Below, piece after piece: positions 1 through 8,110 of a stretch of DNA of 64,000 nucleotides. Made by a program: the position numbers and the translations under genes. Where the stretch lies: the NCBI RefSeq assembly GCF_002715865.1, contig NZ_CP017696.1, forward strand, positions 372,001-436,000, read 5' to 3'. The stretch is from Bifidobacterium asteroides DSM 20089. GTDB taxonomy: Bacteria; Actinomycetota; Actinomycetes; Actinomycetales; Bifidobacteriaceae. The notes under the pieces are model-generated. The model searched no databases, was not told the origin of the DNA, and saw only the letters and a list, made by a program, of their open reading frames with translations. The first letter of the stretch is position 1. Every line of letters starts with the position of its first letter.

Positions 1-3000
1 CTGCGCTGATTACCGGAGCCAGGTTAAACTCCACCAACATCGGGACATAGGCATTTTTGTTGCTGTTGTTGCCGAGTTGACCATACTTGTTGTATCCCCA
101 CCCATATGTGTATCCATCCTTGCCGATAGCCAGGGAATGCCAGTTTCCAGCACTGACGAGAGTGCTGTCAAGGCTTAGATCGGTGTTATTTGGGGATGCA
201 GGATTTCGCACCTTTGCTGGCTGGTTGTGGCCTCGAGAATCGTCATAATTAGTATAGCCAAGTTGGCCATAAGTGTTTCGTCCCCACGACCATGCAATTC
301 CATTGATGTCAACGGCTAGGGAAGTGTCGTATCCCGCACTGACTTGGCTGGCTTTGAAAGGGATACTGGGATTGTCGGGATTGTATACTCGAGCTGGGGA
401 AAGAATATCCTCATTCGTCGTATTCTGTCCGAGCTCGCCCCAATAATTCCATCCCCATGACCAGGTGTTCCCTTGGGCATCGATAGCAATGGAATGTTCA
501 AAACCGGCGCTGATTTGAACGCTTTTTAAGTTTTTGCTTGTATCGTCGGGATTGTTCGGGTCGCGCACGCGCACAGGAACAGGATTCGCGCCATCGAAGC
601 CGCTTGTGACATTGTTGCCAAGCTGGCCGTAACTGTTGAATCCCCAAGCCCAGGTATCCCCGTCCCTGTCAATCGCTAATGAGTGAGCTCCTCCGCCAGC
701 TACTTTTAATGCCACCAGCCCTTTGCTTGCATCCGTAGGATGTTCTGGATCGCACACGCGTACGGGAGCACTCGAGTAGCTGCTGCTGGTGCCGTTGCCG
801 AGCTGACCGTTCCTGTTGCGGCCCCATGCCCAGACATTACCTTCCTTGTCGATTGCCAGTGAATGCTCGCCTCCGGCGTCAACCTGTATGGCCTTCAGTC
901 CCGTATTTACGTTGGAATGTGTAGAAGGATCACAGACACGCACGGGAACAGTTGAATAGCCGCCGCTGGTGTTGTTGCCGAGCTGGGCATATGTATTGTC
1001 TCCCCAGGCGTATACGTATCCGTCGCTGCCCAAGGCCAGTGAATGCCGGTATCCGGCGCTGACCTGTACATAGGTGAAGTCAGCCGACACGCCTGCTGGC
1101 TTTTTCACCTGGACCGGCGTGTTCTGCTGGGTGGTCATCCCGTTGCCGAGCTGGCCAGACCTGTTGTCTCCCCATGCGTACGCGTTACCGTCACTGCCTA
1201 CAGCCAAGGAAACGCTATTTTGCATGACGACAGATCCAATTGAATTACTAATTTGGTTGAATTTAACGCCGCTTGTGCTGTCTGGTGGGGTGATGGTGGT
1301 GGTTTCGTTGCCGAACTGGCTGCCCTTGTCGGGGTTTATGGTCCATGTTGTCCTGGGTTTTTTGCTGGTCCAGCGGGCGGTGAGGGTGATGTTTTTTGTG
1401 ACGGGTTTGCTGAAGTCGTAGGCGGTGTTGCCGGTGAACCATCCGTCGAACTGGTAGCCTTCGCGCGTCGGGTCTGGGTAGGGCCGCTGCACTCGCCCGT
1501 ACGGGTAGGGAACCTGTTGGGGTTGGGGCGCCTGGCTTCCTCCGGCTGTGTCGAAGCTGACCGTATATGCGGAGTTCTGTCGGATGTCTCTGGTCAGAGG
1601 CTGGTCGACCGTGTACGTAAGGCTCCTGGTGAAGGGCTGGTTGTCTTGTTTGCCGGTGATAACAATGGTGGCCTCTCCTGGCGTGTGGGCGGGCATATCC
1701 GTCTGCCAGGCATCGTTGCTCTTGTTGAGTGTCAGCGGCTGGCCGTCCATGCTGGCTGATTCAAGGATGGGTGTTGTGGTGGTGCTGAGTCTGGCTGGCT
1801 GGCCGGGCCGGCCCTGCCCGTCCAGGCTCCATGCGAACATGCTGCCTTGCCTGCTGACGGCGGTAATCCTGTCACCTGCAAGGACGGCCTGCGTGTATGT
1901 CTGGTTGCTGTTGTCCACACGGATGGGAGTTCCGGCTATCTTCCAGAACCAGACGTGGCCCTCCTTGTCGGTGATGACGGCCTGATTCTTGTCGGTGCTG
2001 ATCCTGCTTGCTTTTATGCCCTCCGGCAGGCTGACGGTTGTCGGTTTTGTTGTGCTGTCAACCAGGTAGTAGATTTGCCCGTCCTCGCTTAGGAGGAGAG
2101 ACCCTTGATTGAGGGATTGGGCTTGGACGATACGCATGCCCGGGTCCTGCTTGATGCGTTCGGGCTCGACGTTGCCGGTGTTGCTTGTCTCCCGGGTCCA
2201 GGCCTGCCCGTCTGTGTCCACGATGAGGATCCGGCTGCCGGATGCGACGGCAAGGACGGCCTGCCCCGGTTCGGGCAGGCTGATTGTTTCCTGTGCTGCG
2301 GGTTTCGGGTTCGGGTTTTGGCTGTCGGCCTGTTCGGCCTGGTAGGCGTGGATCTGTCCCTGCCGGTCCACGGCCAGGAGCAGGTCATTGTTGATGCTGA
2401 TGCTGGTGAACCCGGCATCCTGTCCGGTGTCCAGGAGCGTGGGCGCGGGTTGTTGGCTGGCCCAGGTGTAGATGTGCCGGTCGGATCCGATTGCGGCCTG
2501 CCGGCGGCTGCCTGCCGCGGCCTGCAGGTAGCGGAACCCGTCGGGAGCCTGGGCCGGGAAGGGCACCTGTGTTGTTGTGCCGTCTTTCGTCCATGTGTTT
2601 ATGCGGCCGTCGCCGGTCACGCCGACGGTTTGGTCTCCTGCCGTGCGGATGCTCGTGTAGTAGGGCTCCTGCCTGTCGGGCGGGCTGATGGTCAGCCTGG
2701 CGCCGGTGGCGGGCCCGTGCTCCGGGCTCAGCCGCCAGTCCGTGGTCTTCGTCCATTTGGCTTTCAGGGTTGTGTCCTGCAGGATCGGAGCCTGGACGTC
2801 ATAGGGCTGGCCGTCAAGCGTCCATCCGTCGAACCGGAAGCCATCACGTTGAGGGTTGTGTTGCGGGGGAGTGGCGAGGGTGCCGGTCTTCACGGTCTCC
2901 TGTGTGGGCGTGCTGCCGTCGGCGGGGTCGAAACGCACCGTGTGCGTGGCGCGATCAGCCGTCTTCTCTGTCGACTTGGCCGGAGCGGAGCCTGTGCCCT

Positions 3001-3286
3001 CAGGTGTTCCCGTCGGCGGTGACGGGGTGTGCGGGCTTGGCGTTGCTGGGCTTAATGGCGGGGTGGCTTGTATCGGCGATGGCGAGGAAAGTGGGATATT
3101 TGATGCGTTGCCGGGGACAGTGGCGGGGGTTTGCTCAGCTACGCGAGGGGTCTGACGACCCCCCCCCCCCCCCCCGGTGAGTATGGGAGCGTCCGCCTGG
3201 GCGGATGCGACGCCCAGGCCTGCCAGCAGGCCCAGCAGGACGATCATCATCGCCAGGATGCGACGCAGACGGGAAACCAGATGCAT
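1..3286 (-). CDS. RCC1-A: phase-variable RCC1/InlB-repeat surface protein (3' end outside window; in frame with G17)
   Basis: Predicted secreted, wall-anchored repeat protein; ligand unknown. The start ATG at 3286 follows GAAGGGG by about 10 nt. Residues 1-33 form a signal peptide (MHLVSRLRR, then a hydrophobic core ending ASAQADA). Codons 38-43 lie in a run of 17 G (3159-3175), giving six Gly before RQTPRVAEQT. I checked the frame on both sides of the tract: signal-peptide codons, the RFDPADG of the first InlB repeat (near 2935) and the last codons at the window edge all begin at positions equal to 1 modulo 3, so the gene reads through as printed. A first InlB repeat (about residues 115-180), degenerate RCC1-like repeats, a second InlB repeat (near 1380-1560) and an RCC1 propeller (near 60-1250) follow. 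The last visible residues resemble the post-propeller segment of its paralogues, so only the C-terminal module and sorting signal should be missing. Closest relatives are RCC1-B, C and D. Confidence 0.85.
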   Translation of the reverse strand, partial: MHLVSRLRRILAMMIVLLGLLAGLGVASAQADAPILTGGGGGGRQTPRVAEQTPATVPGNASNIPLSSPSPIQATPPLSPATPSPHTPSPPTGTPEGTGSAPAKSTEKTADRATHTVRFDPADGSTPTQETVKTGTLATPPQHNPQRDGFRFDGWTLDGQPYDVQAPILQDTTLKAKWTKTTDWRLSPEHGPATGARLTISPPDRQEPYYTSIRTAGDQTVGVTGDGRINTWTKDGTTTQVPFPAQAPDGFRYLQAAAGSRRQAAIGSDRHIYTWASQQPAPTLLDTGQDAGFTSISINNDLLLAVDRQGQIHAYQAEQADSQNPNPKPAAQETISLPEPGQAVLAVASGSRILIVDTDGQAWTRETSNTGNVEPERIKQDPGMRIVQAQSLNQGSLLLSEDGQIYYLVDSTTKPTTVSLPEGIKASRISTDKNQAVITDKEGHVWFWKIAGTPIRVDNSNQTYTQAVLAGDRITAVSRQGSMFAWSLDGQGRPGQPARLSTTTTPILESASMDGQPLTLNKSNDAWQTDMPAHTPGEATIVITGKQDNQPFTRSLTYTVDQPLTRDIRQNSAYTVSFDTAGGSQAPQPQQVPYPYGRVQRPYPDPTREGYQFDGWFTGNTAYDFSKPVTKNITLTARWTSKKPRTTWTINPDKGSQFGNETTTITPPDSTSGVKFNQISNSIGSVVMQNSVSLAVGSDGNAYAWGDNRSGQLGNGMTTQQNTPVQVKKPAGVSADFTYVQVSAGYRHSLALGSDGYVYAWGDNTYAQLGNNTSGGYSTVPVRVCDPSTHSNVNTGLKAIQVDAGGEHSLAIDKEGNVWAWGRNRNGQLGNGTSSSYSSAPVRVCDPEHPTDASKGLVALKVAGGGAHSLAIDRDGDTWAWGFNSYGQLGNNVTSGFDGANPVPVRVRDPNNPDDTSKNLKSVQISAGFEHSIAIDAQGNTWSWGWNYWGELGQNTTNEDILSPARVYNPDNPSIPFKASQVSAGYDTSLAVDINGIAWSWGRNTYGQLGYTNYDDSRGHNQPAKVRNPASPNNTDLSLDSTLVSAGNWHSLAIGKDGYTYGWGYNKYGQLGNNSNKNAYVPMLVEFNLAPVISA
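3159..3175 (-). repeat. Poly-G tract (G17) in RCC1-A, in-frame state
   Basis: Seventeen consecutive C on the plus strand (G on the coding strand) sit directly after the signal-peptide codons. Flanks are ACC before and TCGTCAGACCCC after on the coding strand. Lengths equal to 2 modulo 3 keep the frame; gain or loss of one or two G would stop translation soon after the signal peptide. Confidence 0.9.
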
Positions 3287-3856
3287 GAAACCAAAACCCC
3301 TTCACCAAACACCAAGCGGAGCAAACGCCGCTTGCCTATTCAAAGTTCTTCATGTCGGAAAGCCGTCCATAGCTCAATACCAGCCTGTGCAGCAAACTGC
3401 ACAAGCCACGACAAAAGCCAGTCGTCTTCTCGACATTCCCCGCTTTTCACCATACCACCTAGCCCACAGATGACACACGATACGGATCGTGATGGGTGAT
3501 CTCGCTATAGACGACCATGTGGTAATCGATTTTGTATTTCTGAGTAATTGCATCACTACTGAAAACGGCGTATAAGTATCGTTCTATTGATTCTCATTTC
3601 CATCGTGAAGTTCAGCATTTGTTCGGCGATAGAAGACTGTAAGGCAGACCTAGTTTGGACCGCTTCAGTGTCTTGGGGTCGCCGACTGCAGCAACCTGCC
3701 TCTGATTAAGACTGAAAACCATCTATTTCAAGCTTGCCAGCCAGGAGTAGACCGGCCCTAGGGTTTTGTTCCTGATGCAGGATAACCGACTGGCCGCGCG
3801 CGGTAAAAGCAGCTGTTTTCACTATTGCTGTCGGGCGATTGAATGATAAATGTGGT
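3287..3856. other. Intergenic region upstream of RCC1-A
   Basis: Holds the RCC1-A leader (SD-like GAAGGGG just upstream of 3286) and then sequence with no convincing gene. Small open frames lack ribosome binding sites. Parts weakly resemble the leaders of RCC1-B and RCC1-D, consistent with a diverged copy of the same upstream module. Confidence 0.5.
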
Positions 3857-3965
3857 GGGGGCGCGAGAGGAGTGTCGGCTCACTTGGGGATTGAGCCTTC
3901 AGTGACACTTGCCTCCGTGCGCCCCCTGTAAGCCGGGGCGGGAAGATTGATCCGCCACCCGGCTT
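3857..3965 (-). terminator. Dual stem-loop 3' module of RCC1-B
   Basis: Proximal hairpin at 3930-3965 (AAGCCGGG paired with CCGGCTT-type arms) lies just after the stop. A long distal hairpin spans 3857-3926 (GGGGGCGC with GTGCGCCCCC arms) and encloses GGCTCA/TGAGCC at 3877-3897. On the transcript the inner loop reads AUCCCCAAG. Confidence 0.65.
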
Positions 3966-3968
3966 GTC

Positions 3969-6900
3969 TTACTCGTGAGAAATGTTTGACAACTTGTGTT
4001 GTTCTCTCCTGTGGCGGCGTGATGCCAGGACCCCTCCCATGCCGGTCATGCCGGTGGCCAGGGCGAGCAGGATGCCCTCCCCTCCGGCGCGGGGAAGCAC
4101 GCCTGCAGGCAGGTATGTGTACGTCAAAGAGGTGTCGGTCAGGGTGCGTCCTGCACCGCCCATCGTGTAGGCGACGCTGACCGTGACCGGGCCAGGCAGG
4201 TGTTCGGGCGTGAGCACAGTGACGCTGTTGTTGCTTATATGGCTCAGGTTCGTGGCGGGGCTGGTATCGAAGGTAACGCCGTTGATTACCGGAGACAGGT
4301 TGAACACCACCGGCATGGGAGCCGGGCTCGGGCTTCCTGCGTCGGGATTGCCGATTGCGCCATATCGGTTGTCTCCCCATGCTCTGGCATATCCGTCCGT
4401 ATCGATTGCCGAAGAATGAAAGTAGCCGGCACTTACTTGCGCGACTTTCAGCCAGGGGCCGGCTGAGCTAGTGGATTGCGCGGAGGCGAACACCCTTACA
4501 GGAGAATACCGGTTGTACCCGGCGTTGTCACCAATCTGATTGTAGTTGCTGATTCCCCATGCCCAGGCGTTTCCGTTTGTGTCGATAGCCAACGTGTGAC
4601 TGTCTCCGCCGCTGATCTGTATGGCTGTCACTGTGCCCGCATCCGTCGGGTATCGCACCTTTTGGGGAATAGGATTCGGGTCATCGCCGCTGTTGCTGCC
4701 ATTGCCGAGCTGACCAGCGATGTTGCGCCCCCATGCCCAGGTGTTCCCGTCTTCATCGATAGCCAGCGCATGCCAGCCGCCGGCGCTCACCTTGGTCGCT
4801 TTCAGCCAGGGGCCCGCAGCAGCCGTGGATTGGCTGGAACTGAATACACGCTTGGGTGTTGGGTGCGCGGTATTGGTATTAAGCCCGTCGCTCGTATTGT
4901 TGCCGAGCTGGCCGTAGTTGTTGTAGCCCCAGGCGTACACGTAATGGTCCTGGCCGATGGCGAGATTAAAAGACCATTGAGTGCCTATCTGCAGGGCATG
5001 AAAGACCCCGCTCGCATCAGCAGGGTCCATGACCGCGGCGGGGACGGTCTGCTGGCTTGTGTATTGACCGTTGCCTGCGGATAAGCTTCCCCAGGTGTAC
5101 ACGGTTCCGTCGGCACCCAGCGCCATGGAGCTTCGCATTCCGGTGGAGACCTGGATTGCTTTTAGACCTGTACCGGAGCCGTTTGGGCTGTGTACGCGCA
5201 CAGGGACTGACGAATTCGCTGTGGTGTTGTTGCCGAGCTGGCCGAAATCGTTATTCCCCCAGGCGTACGTGTATCCGTCGCTGCCGATGGCCAGCGAGTG
5301 GTAGCCGCCTGCAGCGACCTGTACATAAGTGAAGTCGGTCGGCACGCCTGCAGGCTTTTTCACCATGACCGGCATAGTCCGGTTGGCGGTCGTCCCGTCG
5401 CCGATTTGGCCAAAGCCGTTGTATCCCCAGGCGTAGGCGTTCCCGTCGCTGCCCACAGCCAGCGAAAACCCCATCAGATCATTCATAACGTATCCGCCGG
5501 CGCTGATCTGGTTGAATCTGATGCCGCTGGTGCTGTCTGGTGGGGTGATGGTGGTGGTTTCGTGGCCGAGTTGGCTGCCCTGGTCGGGGTTGATTCTCCA
5601 GGAGGTGTTGGGGGTTTTGCTGGTCCATTTGGCGGTGAGGGTGAGGTTTTCTGTGACGGGTTTGCCGAAGTCGTAGGCGATGTTGCCGATGAACCATCCG
5701 TCGAACTGGTGGCCTTCGCGCACCGGGTCGGGGGTGGGGCGCCGGACCCTGCCGTAGGGATAGGCGACCTGCTGGGGGCCGGGTGTCGGGCTCCCTCCTG
5801 CCGTGTCGAAGGTGACCGTGTGGGTGGAGGCCGGTCTCGTGTCTCTTAACAGGGGCTGGTCGACCGTGTAGGTGAGGCTTCTGGTGAAAAGCTGGCCGTC
5901 TTGTTTGCCGGTGATAACAATGGTGGCTTGTCCGGGTTGGCGTGCGGGAACCTCCGTCTGCCAGGCGTCGCCGGTCTTGTCGGGTGTCAGTGGCTGGCCG
6001 TCCATGCTGGCTGTTTCAAGGATGGGTGTTGTGGTGGTGCTGAGTCTGGCTGGCTGGCCGGGCCGGCCCTGCCCGTCCAGGCCCCACGTGAACATGCCGC
6101 CCTGTCTGCTGATGGCGGTGATTCTGCCGCCCGTAGCGGCGGCCTGCGTGTATGGCTGGTTCCCGTTGTCGGCGCGCATGGGTGTCTGGCCGGGCTTCCA
6201 GGCCCAGACCTTGCCGTTCTTGTCCGTGATGATGGCCTGGCTGTCGTTGCCGGTGATTTTGCTGGCTTTCAGCTGTCCTGGCAGGCTTAAAACTGTGGTG
6301 CTGGTTGTGCTGTCGGCCAGGAAATAGGCCTGCCCGTCAGTGTCCAGGAGGAGGAATCCCTGGTTGAGGGCCTGGGCCTGGATGATGCGCGTGCCCGGTT
6401 CCTGCCTGATGGGTTCGGGCTTGGCTTTTACCGTGTTGTTCGTGTTCCGGGTCCAGGCCTGCCCGTCCGAATCCACGATGAGAATCCGGCTGTCGGAGGC
6501 GGCGGCGGTGACGGCCTGCGCCGGTTCGGGCAGGCCGGTCGTGGCCTGTTGTGTGAATTTCGGATTCGGATTCCGGCTGTCGGCATCGCTGGCCTGGTAG
6601 GCGTGGACTTGTCCTTGACGGTCCACGGCCAGGAGCCGATTATCGTTCATGCTGATGCTGGTGAACCGGGTGTCTGGGCCGGTGTCGAGGAGCGTGGGCG
6701 CGGGTTGTTGGCTGGTCCAGGTGTAGATCCGCTGGTCGGATCCCAATGCGGCCTGCCGTCGGCTGCCTGCCGCGGCCTGCAGGTAACGGAACCCTTCGGG
6801 AGCCTGCGTGGGGGAGAGCACCTGTTCGGGAATGCTGTCCTGTGTCCAGGTGTGGATGAGGCCGTCCCCGGTCAGGCCGAGGATCTGGCTGCCTGCGGCC

Positions 6901-7532
6901 TGGATGCTCGTGTAACAGGGTTCCTGCCTGTCGGGCGGGCTGATGGTCAGCCGGGTGCCGGTGGCGGGCCCGTGGTCCGGGCTCAGCGTCCAGTCCGTGG
7001 TCTTCGACCATTGGGCTTTCAGGGTCGTGTCCTGCAGGACGGGGGTCCGGAAGTCGTAGGGCTGGCTGTCAAGCGTCCACCCGTCGAACCGGAAGCCCCC
7101 ACGCACAGGGTTGTGTTGCGGAGGGGATGCTAGGGTGCCGGCTTCCACGCTCGCCCGTGTGGGCGTGCCTCCGTCGTCTGGGTCGAAGCGCACCGTATGG
7201 GAAGTTTGAGTATCTGTTTTTTCGGCTGATTTGACCGGAGCGAGGTCTGTGCCGTCTTTATTGATTGTCGTCGATGATGGAGTGCTTGGACTCGGTGTTG
7301 CGGAACCTAATGGTGTGGTGGTTTGTATTGGCGAGGGCGAGGGCAGTGGGGTGTTGGCTGTGCTGCCGGTGGGGATGCCGGGGGTTTGTCCAGCTGTGTG
7401 GGGGGTCTGGCGGCCCCCCTTGATGGATGGGGGAGCGTCCGCGTCGGCGGTCGCGGCGCCCAGGCCTGCCAGCAGGCCCAGCAGGAGGATCGTCGTCGCC
7501 GAGGCGCGACGCAGTCGGGTTCCCTGATGCAT
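3969..7532 (-). CDS. RCC1-B: RCC1/InlB-repeat cell-wall protein, sorting signal LPRAG
   Basis: Predicted secreted, wall-anchored protein of 1187 aa. I chose the ATG at 7532 (MHQGTRLRR) because GAAAGG precedes it and it aligns with the family start; an upstream in-frame ATG at 7649 would only add a non-signal extension. Residues 1-31 are a signal peptide. SIKGGRQTP at about 36-44 sits where RCC1-A has its Gly run, but the DNA tract is only G6. InlB repeats lie at about 112-175 and 567-635, each ending in a (F/Y)DGW...YDF...LTAxW pattern. Degenerate RCC1-like repeats fill 200-480; a full propeller of repeated AxGxxHSLAIGSDG-YAWG-NxxGQLG blades fills about 670-1090. The C-terminus has LPRAG, a hydrophobic stretch and an RRHRR tail. 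The ligand is unknown; bacterial RCC1 propellers usually bind proteins. Confidence 0.88.
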   Translation of the reverse strand: MHQGTRLRRASATTILLLGLLAGLGAATADADAPPSIKGGRQTPHTAGQTPGIPTGSTANTPLPSPSPIQTTTPLGSATPSPSTPSSTTINKDGTDLAPVKSAEKTDTQTSHTVRFDPDDGGTPTRASVEAGTLASPPQHNPVRGGFRFDGWTLDSQPYDFRTPVLQDTTLKAQWSKTTDWTLSPDHGPATGTRLTISPPDRQEPCYTSIQAAGSQILGLTGDGLIHTWTQDSIPEQVLSPTQAPEGFRYLQAAAGSRRQAALGSDQRIYTWTSQQPAPTLLDTGPDTRFTSISMNDNRLLAVDRQGQVHAYQASDADSRNPNPKFTQQATTGLPEPAQAVTAAASDSRILIVDSDGQAWTRNTNNTVKAKPEPIRQEPGTRIIQAQALNQGFLLLDTDGQAYFLADSTTSTTVLSLPGQLKASKITGNDSQAIITDKNGKVWAWKPGQTPMRADNGNQPYTQAAATGGRITAISRQGGMFTWGLDGQGRPGQPARLSTTTTPILETASMDGQPLTPDKTGDAWQTEVPARQPGQATIVITGKQDGQLFTRSLTYTVDQPLLRDTRPASTHTVTFDTAGGSPTPGPQQVAYPYGRVRRPTPDPVREGHQFDGWFIGNIAYDFGKPVTENLTLTAKWTSKTPNTSWRINPDQGSQLGHETTTITPPDSTSGIRFNQISAGGYVMNDLMGFSLAVGSDGNAYAWGYNGFGQIGDGTTANRTMPVMVKKPAGVPTDFTYVQVAAGGYHSLAIGSDGYTYAWGNNDFGQLGNNTTANSSVPVRVHSPNGSGTGLKAIQVSTGMRSSMALGADGTVYTWGSLSAGNGQYTSQQTVPAAVMDPADASGVFHALQIGTQWSFNLAIGQDHYVYAWGYNNYGQLGNNTSDGLNTNTAHPTPKRVFSSSQSTAAAGPWLKATKVSAGGWHALAIDEDGNTWAWGRNIAGQLGNGSNSGDDPNPIPQKVRYPTDAGTVTAIQISGGDSHTLAIDTNGNAWAWGISNYNQIGDNAGYNRYSPVRVFASAQSTSSAGPWLKVAQVSAGYFHSSAIDTDGYARAWGDNRYGAIGNPDAGSPSPAPMPVVFNLSPVINGVTFDTSPATNLSHISNNSVTVLTPEHLPGPVTVSVAYTMGGAGRTLTDTSLTYTYLPAGVLPRAGGEGILLALATGMTGMGGVLASRRHRREQHKLSNISHE

Positions 7533-7992
7533 AGCCGACAACCTTTCGCCCACACCGGACACAGCCGCTTCGAACATCCCCAGGAAGGTGCCGATGAATC
7601 CCTGCCTAGCAACGTCCCATCCGTCAGGAAGCGACTCTTTAATCCGCATCGAAACCCAGCCAACTCCCCAACACCACTACATTCATCATGCTACCTGAAA
7701 AAACTAGTACACACGACGCCATTTGTGATATCGGATCCATATAGGCCAAGCCAGCTTCGGGCTCCGTGCCGGCGCAGTGTCTCTATTTATCGCATCACTG
7801 ATGAAAAAGTGCGCAGACATCGTACTGTTAGCCAGCATCTCAATCTCCAAGATTGTGCCTGCCATTGACCGCCAATGCATGGGGGCCGGGAGATGGTCGG
7901 AATTCTGACTAAGTTGGCTGTCCCGACCGGCCTGTTGCGAGGCTGCCTGCATGATGCCGATTCGGCAGAAGTAAGCACTAAGTGTGGTGGGA
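7533..7992. repeat. Upstream module of RCC1-B, copied before RCC1-D
   Basis: About 7620-7870 closely matches 16310-16600 upstream of RCC1-D: both contain ACACGACGCC, TGTGATATCGGATCC and GCCTCACTGA-like blocks in the same order. A third diverged copy is found upstream of RCC1-C. The copies imply that gene and upstream region were duplicated together. No gene is evident here. Confidence 0.6.
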
Positions 7993-8097
7993 GGGGCGCG
8001 GGAGGCGTGTCGGCTCACTTGGGATTGAGCCTTGTATGACGATTGCCTCCGTGCGCCCCCGGTAAGCCAGGGCCGAGAGATTGACCCGCCCCTGGCT
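7993..8097 (-). terminator. Dual stem-loop 3' module of RCC1-C
   Basis: Proximal hairpin 8065-8097 (AGCCAGGG with CCCTGGCT). Distal long hairpin 7993-8060 (GGGGCGCGGGAGGC with GCCTCCGTGCGCCCC) encloses GGCTCA/TGAGCC. The transcript loop reads AUCCCAAG, one C shorter than in its relatives. Confidence 0.65.
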
Positions 8098-8110
8098 GGT
8101 CTTACTCATG

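Noticed and set aside
3159-3175. Dismissing the poly-G runs as pure sequencing artefacts
   Set aside because: Three independent loci have long runs at the same homologous position with conserved flanks and paralogues with shorter or interrupted runs, which argues for biology. Exact lengths still need confirmation.
7532-7649. Upstream in-frame start codons of RCC1-B, E, F and I
   Set aside because: They would place 18-39 extra residues before the signal peptide, and the conserved GAAAGG or GAAGGGG site sits before the inner ATG.
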